Positions 6,431 through 12,817 of a stretch of 13,393 nt of DNA are shown piece after piece; within the stretch, counting starts at the first letter, position 1, and every line of letters starts with the position of its first letter. This DNA comes from Gallionella sp. Its GTDB lineage: Bacteria; Pseudomonadota; Gammaproteobacteria; Burkholderiales; Gallionellaceae. The translations under genes were made by a program, and so were the position numbers. The DNA lies in contig JANLID010000137.1 in the NCBI GenBank assembly GCA_024654105.1, positions 1-13,393 on the forward strand. Direction: 5' to 3'. The notes beneath the pieces were generated by a model. That model worked only from the letters and a program-made list of their open reading frames with translations, searched no databases and was not told where the DNA came from.

Positions 6431-7196
6431 CCGGATGCTCTTCCAAATAGCGTGATTTGAGGCGCGCATTGTACTCGGTTGTCACGCTCAATATGCCGCG
6501 CAGGATGTTGATTTCTTCCGGCTCCGGCCGCGCCCGCGCATAAAGCCGGCGCAGGCGCTGCATCATGCGGGCAGGATTTTGCGTGGTGAAAAAGCCGATC
6601 TCGGACAGCGTCCTTTCCAGATGCGCGTAGAGTCCCTCCAATTGTTCGTGCGGCGCAGACAGTACCTCCTTCGCACCCGGTGTATAGCTCTGCACCGCCA
6701 CGCTCAACTCATACGCCATCACCTGCACCGCAGCGGCCAAGTTAAGCGAGGAAAAATCCGGATCGGCGGGAATATTCACCAATACTTGCGCCTTGCCAAT
6801 TTCCTCATTGGTCAGGCCGGACATTTCGGTGCCGAACAGCAGCGCCACCGGCTGCTGCGCGGCCTGTTGCAGCAACAGCGGCATCGCCTCGCGCGGACTC
6901 TTCACTTCAATGGAAATGTCGCGCAGCCGCGCTGTCATCGCTACGGTGAATACCACGCCCTGCAATGCCTCGTCGATCGAGCTGCACACCACTGCTTCGC
7001 GCAGCAGATCATCGGCGCCGGTGGCCATCGCATCGGCCTGCGCATCCGGAAAATGCCGGGGATTGATCAGATACAGATGGCGCAACCCCATCGTCTTCAT
7101 CGCGCGCGCTGCCGCGCCGATATTGCCCGGATGGGTGGTATGGCTGAGCACCACACGCACATTATTCAAAATATTCGGTTTATCCAAGACTCCCAT
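6414..7196 (-). CDS. trmJ: tRNA (cytidine/uridine-32) 2'-O-methyltransferase TrmJ
   Basis: SPOUT-class methyltransferase that methylates the ribose of nucleotide 32 in tRNA anticodon loops using S-adenosylmethionine. The 260-residue product shows the family motifs HPGNIGAAARAMKTMGL near the N-terminus, LLFGTEMSGLTNEE in the middle, and the knot motif IPADPDFSSLNLAAAVQVMAYEL. The C-terminal extension ARMMQRLRRLYARARPEPEEINILRGIL is typical of TrmJ. Start choice is uncertain: ATG 7196 has AAGG directly against it, while a TTG at 7187 has a better spaced GGGAG. trmJ next to iscR is known in other proteobacteria. It begins only 27 nt after a toxin gene on the same strand. Confidence 0.93.
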   Translation of the reverse strand: MGVLDKPNILNNVRVVLSHTTHPGNIGAAARAMKTMGLRHLYLINPRHFPDAQADAMATGADDLLREAVVCSSIDEALQGVVFTVAMTARLRDISIEVKSPREAMPLLLQQAAQQPVALLFGTEMSGLTNEEIGKAQVLVNIPADPDFSSLNLAAAVQVMAYELSVAVQSYTPGAKEVLSAPHEQLEGLYAHLERTLSEIGFFTTQNPARMMQRLRRLYARARPEPEEINILRGILSVTTEYNARLKSRYLEEHPDVQQH

Positions 7197-7223
7197 CCTT
7201 GCAAAGTGAGCAAATGCCCCCCG

Positions 7224-7601
7224 CTAATTTCCGGGCCACAGCATCTTAAAATTAAATGATAGCTGACGGTGATGTTTGATTGACAGCAAATGAATGGTAT
7301 CGTCGAACTGTGCATACAGCACCAGATAATCAGCGAACAGATATTCGTGCAACGCACCCTCATGCAGCTTCGCTTGCAAGAGCCCAAGAGCATTCGCCAC
7401 TTCCACGGAACATACTGGCCACGCAAGAAAAGACCTTCCCATCGCAGGGAAATGTTCAAGATTGGGGATCAAGGTATTGGACAGGTCATCCAGCAGGCGG
7501 TCATAAGCCTGGGGAGCGCCAGCTTCATCAAGAAACGCTTCAATTGCTTCGAGATTGCGCTCAAAGTTGGCGGTCAGTTTGACCGTAATTTTCTTTGCCA
7601 C
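7224..7601 (-). CDS. RelE/ParE-superfamily toxin of a type II toxin-antitoxin module
   Basis: A 125-residue protein with the small RelE/ParE toxin layout: an N-terminal helical hairpin (TANFERNLEAIEAFLDEAG, then YDRLLDDLSNTLIPNLEHFPAMGRSF) followed by the strand-rich half with LHEYLFADYLVLYAQFDDTIHLLSIKHHRQLSF, where basic residues and a late His/Arg pair fit the superfamily. Whether it cleaves mRNA at the ribosome (RelE) or poisons gyrase (ParE) cannot be told from sequence. It starts at GTG 7601 with GAGG 5 nt upstream, 12 nt after the antitoxin gene, so antitoxin precedes toxin as usual. Its stop lies 27 nt before trmJ with no terminator visible between. Confidence 0.85.
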   Translation of the reverse strand: MAKKITVKLTANFERNLEAIEAFLDEAGAPQAYDRLLDDLSNTLIPNLEHFPAMGRSFLAWPVCSVEVANALGLLQAKLHEGALHEYLFADYLVLYAQFDDTIHLLSIKHHRQLSFNFKMLWPGN

Positions 7602-7613
7602 TAATACCTCGGC

Positions 7614-7904
7614 TCAAGCTGCGCGCCGACGCTTGAGCCGCTGGATGGTCTTGCGCGCATCGCTCACCAGACCGGCAACCACGTCATCCAGCCCTCTGTA
7701 GATTTCGTCAACCAGCAGCAAATGAATATGCTCGCGTTCCAGGCGGTGGTAGTAATCAAGCCGTTCGGCATCAATCAAGGCGACATAACTTTCGCCGTTC
7801 TTGGTAATAATCTTCTCGGCGCCGGCCTTCACCTGCTCCGCCAAATCGGAAAGATTGGCGCGCGCCTGAGAAAATGCCACCACATCGCATATAGAAATTC
7901 CCAT
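7614..7904 (-). CDS. Phd/YefM-family antitoxin
   Basis: A 96-residue antitoxin with the Phd/YefM N-terminal DNA-binding fold: VVAFSQARANLSDLAEQVKAGAEKIITKNGESYVALIDAERLDYY. The C-terminal half is charged and helical (LEREHIHLLLVDEIYRGLDDVVAGLV, then a basic end KRRRAA) and probably wraps the toxin. The start at ATG 7904 has a strong AAGGAGG 4 nt upstream. It is the first gene of the module; a promoter and palindrome just upstream suggest autorepression by the antitoxin or the complex. Its partner is the downstream RelE/ParE-like toxin. Confidence 0.88.
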   Translation of the reverse strand: MGISICDVVAFSQARANLSDLAEQVKAGAEKIITKNGESYVALIDAERLDYYHRLEREHIHLLLVDEIYRGLDDVVAGLVSDARKTIQRLKRRRAA

Positions 7905-7929
7905 GATGCCTCCTTGTGTATGTTACAAA

Positions 7930-7943
7930 ATATTGTGCAATAT
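7930..7943. promoter_or_regulatory. Palindrome, candidate operator of the Phd/RelE module
   Basis: ATATTGTGCAATAT has perfect 6-bp arms (ATATTG / CAATAT) around TG. It lies directly at the predicted transcription start of the minus-strand antitoxin gene, a typical place for Phd/YefM autorepression. Binding is inferred from position only. Confidence 0.5.
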
Positions 7944-7950
7944 GCTGTGC

Positions 7951-7979
7951 ATCATACAAGCTCATCCATTGGCATTCAA
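7951..7979 (-). promoter_or_regulatory. Sigma-70-like promoter of the Phd/RelE module
   Basis: On the minus strand TTGAAT (7979-7974) and TATGAT (7956-7951) are 17 nt apart; the -10 matches consensus at 5 of 6 bases and the -35 at 4 of 6. The predicted start near 7944 leaves a 40-nt leader to the antitoxin ATG. Confidence 0.55.
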
Positions 7980-8123
7980 TACAAGTATACATTTCATGCA
8001 CCACATTCTCGCGCAAAAGCCAATGCGGATTTTGACACGGTTGAGCGATGCAAGGAAAATTACTTCAGAGTGGATTTATCCACGGCGTTTTCAGGTTGCT
8101 CGAACCTGTTGCAACACTTATGC

Positions 8124-8152
8124 TTCACAAATTGCAGCAATGCGCATATTAT
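8124..8152 (+). promoter_or_regulatory. Sigma-70-like promoter of ccdAB
   Basis: TTCACA (8124-8129) and TATTAT (8147-8152) are separated by 17 nt, each one base from consensus. The start would be near 8159, only about 13 nt before the ccdA ATG, giving a very short leader that contains GAGGAGG. Confidence 0.7.
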
Positions 8153-8157
8153 GCGCA
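8141..8157. promoter_or_regulatory. 17-bp palindrome over the ccdAB -10 element, candidate CcdA operator
   Basis: TGCGCATA (8141-8148) and TATGCGCA (8150-8157) are exact complements around a single central T. The palindrome covers the whole -10 box, so a bound ribbon-helix-helix CcdA dimer or CcdA-CcdB complex would block RNA polymerase. Confidence 0.65.
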
Positions 8158-8171
8158 CGAGGAGGTATCCC

Positions 8172-8423
8172 ATGAAATCAATGCAAAGCAATCAAGCGCG
8201 TAAGCGCCCAGTCAATCTGACGCTCAACGAAGACTTGGTGTCTCAGGCAAAAGGAATGACGACAAACCTTTCCGGCGTGGTCGAGCAACTTTTGTCCGAC
8301 TACATACTTAAACAAAATAACGCACGACAAGAGAAGTTACAAAGCGCCGTCGTGGCAGCACAGGCTTGGAATGTTTTTAACGAGCAATCCGGCTCGTTTG
8401 CCGATGAGCATTCAACACTGTAA
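8172..8423 (+). CDS. ccdA: CcdA-family antitoxin
   Basis: Antitoxin that neutralises CcdB and represses its own operon. The 83-residue protein has an N-terminal ribbon-helix-helix segment (RKRPVNLTLNEDLVSQAKGMTTNLSGVVEQLL), then a C-terminal toxin-binding helix with AWNVFNEQSGSFADEHSTL, close in pattern to the F-plasmid CcdA ending. The start at ATG 8172 is preceded by GAGGAGG; the reading frame is open further upstream to 7722 but without homology or a ribosome-binding site. A second ATG at codon 4 is possible. Its stop overlaps the ccdB start by one base (TAATG), implying coupled translation. Confidence 0.9.
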   Translation: MKSMQSNQARKRPVNLTLNEDLVSQAKGMTTNLSGVVEQLLSDYILKQNNARQEKLQSAVVAAQAWNVFNEQSGSFADEHSTL

Positions 8424-8752
8424 TGGCACAGTTCGACGTTCATCGGAATATCGGAAAGCAGCGCGAAGCGATTCCCTTTATTGTGGTTGTTCAATCATCC
8501 CTGTTCGACACCTACCGCCGCCGAGTCGTCGTTCCCCTAGTGCGCCGCAGCAACCTTGATCGCGCCGCTGCATTCCTTGATACCCCGCTTAATCCCGTCT
8601 TCACGGTTAAAGGCATAAAAGTGGTGCTGCATCCGCTGGAGATGGTCTCTGTCGCCACCGACCAGTTAGGTGAAAAGGTTGCGACACTTGCATCAGAAGG
8701 CGACCGCATCACTGGCGCGATGGACGAGTTACTGACGCGGGCTTGGGCGTGA
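8423..8752 (+). CDS. ccdB: CcdB-family toxin (DNA gyrase poison)
   Basis: CcdB traps DNA gyrase on cleaved DNA. The 109-residue product matches the family: AQFDVHRN at the N-terminus, FIVVVQSSLFDTYRRRVVVPLVRR in the core, and TDQLGEKVATLASEGDRITGAMDELL near the end. The F-plasmid toxin ends W-G-I, residues reported as essential for killing; here the end is RAWA, so the Trp is kept but the Gly-Ile is replaced by a single Ala. Chromosomal homologues vary at this end, so activity cannot be predicted. It is coupled to ccdA by a one-base overlap. Confidence 0.92.
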   Translation: MAQFDVHRNIGKQREAIPFIVVVQSSLFDTYRRRVVVPLVRRSNLDRAAAFLDTPLNPVFTVKGIKVVLHPLEMVSVATDQLGEKVATLASEGDRITGAMDELLTRAWA

Positions 8753-8834
8753 AATTAATTGCGATGCCGACCTCAATAGTGCAGAGCACGAGAAACAGCT
8801 TGGCGTCTACCCCAATGGCAATTCCCTAGCTCGC

Positions 8835-8936
8835 TTATCTCAAGGCCAGCACAAATTTAACCAATGCTTGGATATCATCATGACTGACACGCGGTGAAGC
8901 TGGTGGTTCAGGCATTGCACCCCATACACCGACACC
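8835..8936 (-). pseudogene. C-terminal fragment of a class I cytochrome c fused to istB
   Basis: The last 34 or so codons of the truncated istB frame do not look like IstB. They read GVWGAMPEPPASPRVS followed by HDDIQALVKFVLALR, which has the form of a c551/c552-type cytochrome C-terminus: the GVWG turn, a Met-Pro-rich loop, and a final helix with the DDxQxLxKxVL pattern. In P. aeruginosa c551 the loop is G-P-I-P-M-P-P; here it is G-A-M-P-E-P-P, so the axial Met would be displaced by two positions, with Glu in its place. The CxxCH heme site and the rest of the gene are absent from the window. I infer a deletion that joined the IS to a neighbouring cytochrome gene. Confidence 0.7.
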
Positions 8937-9464
8937 GCCGACTTGGCTGAACGGCAGATACCCGAGCTCGTCCAGAATGATGGGATCCATCCGCATCAGC
9001 GACAGTGCAACCCGCCCGGCTTTTCCGTCGCGCTTCTCCCGCTCCAGAACATTGACCAGATCGACCGTGGAATAGAAGCGCACCCGCTTGCCCTGCAAGG
9101 CGATGCCGGACACCGCGATGGCGGTGGCCAAATGCGTCTTGCCCGTGCCGGGGCCGCCAATGAACACCACGTTCTGTGCCGTATCGGTAAATGACAGCGT
9201 CGCCAGTTGTTTGACCAAGTGTTGATCTGCCGTGGACGATTCAAAGTCAAACCCGGCCAGATCACGATGCACGGGGAACTTGGCCGCGTTCATCTGGTGA
9301 CTCACCGATCGCATGGCCCGATCCGTATGCTCGGCTTGCAGCAGGTGTTCGATCAGCCATTTCGAAGATTCTGTTGATGCCGTACCCTGAGCCGTCAAAT
9401 CTGTCCAGGCGCCGGCCATGCCGTGCAGCCGCAATTCTTTGAGTTCGGTCATGACATCACGCAT
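8835..9464 (-). pseudogene. istB: Truncated IS21-family helper ATPase IstB
   Basis: IstB is the AAA+ ATPase that assists the IstA transposase of IS21-type elements. The frame has 209 codons against about 250-260 for full IstB. Residues 5 to about 174 are typical: LKELRLHGMAGAW, Walker A GGPGTGKT at 103-110, and Walker B IILDELGYLPFSQ at 162-174. After this the family sequence (normally AGGALLFHLL and onward, about 80 residues) is replaced by a cytochrome c-like tail. The sensor and C-terminal regions are lost, so the protein is unlikely to work. The frame overlaps the end of istA by 8 nt, as in intact IS21 elements. Confidence 0.88.
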
Positions 9465-10276
9465 GGTCGATCTCCTCGGCGTCGGTCACTTCTTCGTCGG
9501 TATCACGCAGTCCGTCGTAACGACTGGTGTTGGCCAGCGGTGCCTCCTTGAGTTGCAAGCTCGTCTCGACACACGGTGGCAGAGGACTGGAATTGAGCCG
9601 CGCCAACACATTGAGTACGTGCTCTGCACTGAGCGCGCCGGATTCAATCACCAATTCCACCGCCACCAATATGGCATCCAGTCCGGCAGTGGGTACGGCT
9701 GCCAGCACCTGCGCCATGATCCGATCACCACCCGCGTGCCGCATCAAACCTTGCCGCAACTTCCGGAGTGGTGCCGGCATGTCGGCAAAGGGAGCGCCGT
9801 TACGGAGTGCTCCCGGTTTGCGCTCCACCAGCGGGATGTAGTGCTGCTGCCAGTCGTAGCGGATATGATCACGTTCGGTCGGGCGATCATGGCTGGCTAC
9901 CACGATGTCTCCTGCCACAATGCAGACCTGACCCGGATAGAGCCGGGTGCTGACCCATTGGCCTACCAGCTTGCATGGTGCCGAATAACGGTTGCGTTGC
10001 ACACTGACCAGACACGTTGAAGACACCCGTGTCGGCTTCTCCACATAGCCGTCAAATGGGGTGGGCACGGGCATCATCTGGATGCGCTCCTGCTCCAGCA
10101 TTTCTGCCAGGCTCATTTTTCCTGCGGTACGTTGGCGGTGCCGCTCCCTCAGAGCTTCTGAGCCATCTGCGTATCGTGTTGCGCGACAAGCCCGTGCGCT
10201 TGGTTATTTCATGCAGCGACAGTTTGTCGCGTAAATACATCCGTCGAATCTTTCCAAACATTTCCATAGTGATCAC
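9457..10276 (-). pseudogene. istA: IS21-family transposase IstA with internal deletion and frameshift
   Basis: IstA is the DDE transposase of IS21 elements, normally about 500 residues. Only its two ends remain. The N-terminal part (GTG 10276 to about 10121) encodes the helix-turn-helix segment MEMFGKIRRMYLRD and LHEITKRTGLSRNTIRRWLR. From about 10116 a different frame encodes 219 residues of the C-terminal domain, including PFDGYVEKPTRVSS, NRYSAPCKLVGQWVS and ERKPGALRNGAPFADMPAPL. Roughly 270 codons with the DDE catalytic core are missing between them, and the junction shifts frame. The gene cannot make an active transposase. Confidence 0.9.
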
Positions 10277-10285
10277 CTTTGATCT

Positions 10286-10307
10286 CCCGCCTAAAAATTA
10301 GGCAGGG
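10286..10307. other. Hairpin immediately upstream of istA
   Basis: CCCGCCTAA (10286-10294) pairs with TTAGGCAGGG (10298-10307) over 9 bp with one bulged A and an AAA loop, 10 nt before the istA GTG. It could modulate istA translation or readthrough from outside. No T-tract follows. Confidence 0.45.
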
Positions 10308-10320
10308 CAAGTAGAACACC

Positions 10321-10376
10321 TGGGGCAACTTTGGATCGGCACAACCTCTATAAGTGGGTCAGTTTTCGGTCAGCGG
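10321..10376. repeat. Degenerate tandem repeats of the IS21 end next to istA
   Basis: TGGGGCAACTTTGGATCGG (10321 on) and TGGGTCAGTTTTCGGTCAG (10355 on) are related copies 34 bp apart, matching at about 14 of 22 positions. Repeated motifs of this kind beside istA are the transposase-binding sites of IS21-type elements. Confidence 0.5.
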
Positions 10377-10390
10377 CAACATGCCTGCAC

Positions 10391-10425
10391 TCTGGGTATT
10401 CCTACAGCGCCCACTTCTGGGTATT
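10391..10425. repeat. Direct repeat TCTGGGTATT, 25-bp period
   Basis: TCTGGGTATT occurs at 10391-10400 and 10416-10425. It lies between the two sets of IS21-like repeats and may belong to either end or to the older chromosomal sequence. Confidence 0.5.
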
Positions 10426-10445
10426 TTTAAACGCGCGCCAACACC

Positions 10446-10514
10446 GGCCGGATGTGCGTGGAGCGGGTGGCCGAATCAGGCTGGAATAGGTGGCCGAATC
10501 CCGTGGAATGCGCA
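10446..10514. repeat. Tandem GGTGGCCGAATC repeats, IS21-type terminus
   Basis: GGTGGCCGAATC occurs at 10466-10477 and 10489-10500 (23-bp period), each followed by a TGGAAT motif; a third, weaker copy starts GGCCGGATG at 10446. The array ends with TGGAATGCGCA at 10514. Such GTGGCCG / TGGAAT arrays are common at ends of one group of IS21-type elements and differ from the GGGTCAG-type repeats beside istA. They may be the true end of this element or the remnant of a second one. Confidence 0.6.
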
Positions 10515-10619
10515 CATATCGGATAAAATATCGAACTTGACGCCATTTGTCGTGTCTTAGTTTCGGACGTTTGAAAATCAAATGTGCTCTGCCCCATACT
10601 TTCCTTCAGGATATACATA

Positions 10620-12749
10620 ATGAAAGATAAGTTGCTTTGGATATTGCTGGCGTTTACTTTAGCTGCGCTCAATACAACGCAGGCTACCGCGCAGCTTTTA
10701 CCGCTGGAACATCAGCCTCACGCAGCCCTTCTGTCCGCAAAAATGATAAGCCGTCATCATTACAGACAGGTAACGTTTGACGATAGTTTATCTTCGCAAA
10801 TATTCGACAATTATCTGAAGATGCTGGATAGCGAAAAGGTATTTTTCTTGCAGGCTGACATTGATCATTTCGCCGATGCGCGCACCAAGCTTGATGATGC
10901 GATTCTCGACAAGGATTTGGGCATCCCTTTCGCCATATTTAACCTCTATCAGCAGCGAATGGCTGAACGCTTTAGCTATGCTCGCTCCCTGCTAGCCAAT
11001 GGTTTTGATTTCATGAAAAAGGAAAGCTATCAACTCACCCGCAAAAATGCGCCATGGCCAAAATCCGAAGACGAGTTGAATGACTTGTGGCGCAAGCGTG
11101 TCAAGAACGACTGGCTGCGTCTCAAGCTGGCCGGCAAGGATAATCAAAGCATCGTCGAAACACTGGGGAAACGCTATGACAACTCCCTGAACAGCCTGTC
11201 CAAGATCAAAAGTGAAGACGCATTTCAAGCTTTTATGAACGCCTATGCGACGGCCATAGACCCGCATACCAATTATTTTGGGGTGCGTGCTTCCGAAGAG
11301 TTCGACATTTTGATGAGGCTGTCTCTGGTTGGCATCGGCGCCGTGCTTATTGACAGGGATGAATACACTACGATCCGGGAACTGGTGGCAGGTGGCCCGG
11401 CGGCCCTGTCAGGCAAGTTCAAAGCCGGTGACCGCATCGTGGGTGTCGGGCAAGGCGAAGATGGCCCAGTGACCGAAATTGTGGGCTGGCGCATTGACGA
11501 CGTGGTGGCCTTGATACGCGGCGCAGAAGATTCTGTGGTGCGTCTTGATGTGCTGCCCGCAGAAGCGGGCGCTGACGGAAAACACAACCTCATTTCACTG
11601 GTCCGCAAAAAGATCAGCCTGGATAAACAGGCCGCAAAGAAATCAATTATCGAGGTTAAAGACGGGGCGGTAACGCACCAGATCGGCGTGATCTCCCTGC
11701 CCGGCTTCTATCAGGATTTTGCTGCCCGCCAGAAAGGTGACAAAGATTTCAAAAGTGCGACCCGGGATGTGTCGGTCCTGCTTGATGAACTGAAAAAAGA
11801 CAAGGTGGATGGCGTGCTGGTGGACCTGCGCAACAATGGCGGCGGTTCATTGAATGAAGCCGTCGAACTGACCGGCCTGTTTATAGACAAAGGCCCCGTG
11901 GTGCAGCAACGCGACTCCCGGGGTAATGTATCCGTTGAAAACGATACTAATGCCGGTCTTGCCTGGAATGGTCCGCTGGGAGTGCTCATCAATCGAAGCT
12001 CGGCATCTGCCTCGGAAATTTTCGCGGCGGCGATACAGGATTACGGGCGAGGGGTTGTAATCGGTGAACCCAGCTTTGGAAAAGGCACAGTCCAGACTGT
12101 GGCGGATCTTGATCAAATCGCGAGTAATGACAAGCCGCAATTCGGAGAACTCAAAATGACCATCGCCCAATTTTTCCGTATCAATGGCGGCACCACCCAG
12201 TTGCGCGGCGTGACTCCGGATATCAACCTTCCGGCGATAACTGACTTGGAGGAATTTGGTGAATTCAGCTTCGGCAATGCTTTGCCCTGGACACGGATAA
12301 AGGCGGCGAACTATACGCGAGCAGGTGATTTGACAGGTATCGTGCCCGCGTTGAAAGCGAGCCACGACAAGCGCATAAGCCGCGACCAGGACTTCAAATA
12401 TTTCCGGGAAGATATTGCCGAGTACAACAAACTGCGCCGGGAAAACCTGATCTCGCTCAATGAAGCCGACCGCCGCAAAGAGCGCGAAAAGCAGGAAGCA
12501 CGCGAAAAGGCCCGCGAGAAAAGCAGAGGAAACAATAAACCGGTCAAGGCAGCTGCCGGGTCCGGAAGCCATGCACTTCAGGACGACGGCATGTTATCCG
12601 GCGAGCGTAACCTCAGTGCAGACCTGGCCATCGAGAAGGCGAATAAGAACGCCAAGGATATATTTCTAAACGAAGCAGCTCATGTGCTCAGTGATGAGGT
12701 TGGGCTGCTGACAACCAATTCCAGGCTCGCGGACAACCGCTTGCCATAA
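10620..12749 (+). CDS. prc: C-terminal processing (tail-specific) protease Prc, S41 family
   Basis: Periplasmic serine protease that trims or degrades proteins from their C-terminus; in E. coli it acts on FtsI and, with NlpI, on murein hydrolase MepS. The 709-residue product (E. coli 682) has a signal peptide (MKDKLLWILLAFTLAAL, probable cleavage near ATA-Q at 24), an N-terminal helical domain, a PDZ domain at about 218-320 with GIGAVL and AGGPAALSG, and the S41 core with GVLVDLRNNGGGSLNEAV. The Ser-Lys dyad is Ser463 in SSASASEIFAAA and Lys488 in GEPSFGKGTVQ. A basic, charged stretch (about 611-640) lies in the C-terminal DUF3340-type domain. ATG 10620 is preferred over 10584 because it begins the signal peptide and has CAGGA upstream. 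IS21-type repeats end about 105 bp upstream; no strong promoter is obvious. Confidence 0.96.
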   Translation: MKDKLLWILLAFTLAALNTTQATAQLLPLEHQPHAALLSAKMISRHHYRQVTFDDSLSSQIFDNYLKMLDSEKVFFLQADIDHFADARTKLDDAILDKDLGIPFAIFNLYQQRMAERFSYARSLLANGFDFMKKESYQLTRKNAPWPKSEDELNDLWRKRVKNDWLRLKLAGKDNQSIVETLGKRYDNSLNSLSKIKSEDAFQAFMNAYATAIDPHTNYFGVRASEEFDILMRLSLVGIGAVLIDRDEYTTIRELVAGGPAALSGKFKAGDRIVGVGQGEDGPVTEIVGWRIDDVVALIRGAEDSVVRLDVLPAEAGADGKHNLISLVRKKISLDKQAAKKSIIEVKDGAVTHQIGVISLPGFYQDFAARQKGDKDFKSATRDVSVLLDELKKDKVDGVLVDLRNNGGGSLNEAVELTGLFIDKGPVVQQRDSRGNVSVENDTNAGLAWNGPLGVLINRSSASASEIFAAAIQDYGRGVVIGEPSFGKGTVQTVADLDQIASNDKPQFGELKMTIAQFFRINGGTTQLRGVTPDINLPAITDLEEFGEFSFGNALPWTRIKAANYTRAGDLTGIVPALKASHDKRISRDQDFKYFREDIAEYNKLRRENLISLNEADRRKEREKQEAREKAREKSRGNNKPVKAAAGSGSHALQDDGMLSGERNLSADLAIEKANKNAKDIFLNEAAHVLSDEVGLLTTNSRLADNRLP

Positions 12750-12817
12750 CTGGGCGTTCGCTTACGCAATTGCGATGCTGACGCCATTAGCTCTTGGCTT
12801 TGCATAAGACTGATTCA

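Larger units (their letters stand above)
8937..10514 (-). mobile_element. Decayed IS21-family insertion sequence
   Basis: The block contains istA and istB in the IS21 order and orientation, plus IS21-type repeated end sequences upstream of istA. The istA side reaches at least 10376 (degenerate repeats next to istA) and possibly 10514, where the minus strand starts TGCGCATTCCACGG, the kind of end I associate with IS21-group elements. The other end is missing: istB breaks off at about 8937 into unrelated coding sequence. Both transposition genes are defective, so the element should be immobile unless helped in trans. No target duplication can be identified with one end gone. Confidence 0.8.

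Noticed and set aside
7722..8171. N-terminal extension of ccdA back to 7722
   Set aside because: It would run antisense through the Phd antitoxin gene and over the ccdA promoter; the family start and Shine-Dalgarno are at 8172.
8757..8779. 23-nt sequence AATTGCGATGCCGACC... resembling 12768-12790 (19 of 23 matches)
   Set aside because: A match of this quality is near what chance gives when the whole window is compared with itself, and flanks do not align; not enough to claim a duplicated border.
10537..10563. Possible prc promoter TTGACG with TAGTTT
   Set aside because: The -10 matches poorly and the spacer is 15 nt; not convincing.
12753..12785. Possible terminator hairpin between prc and the TPR gene (GGCGT / ACGCC)
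   Set aside because: The stem is only 5 bp with a long loop and no T-tract.
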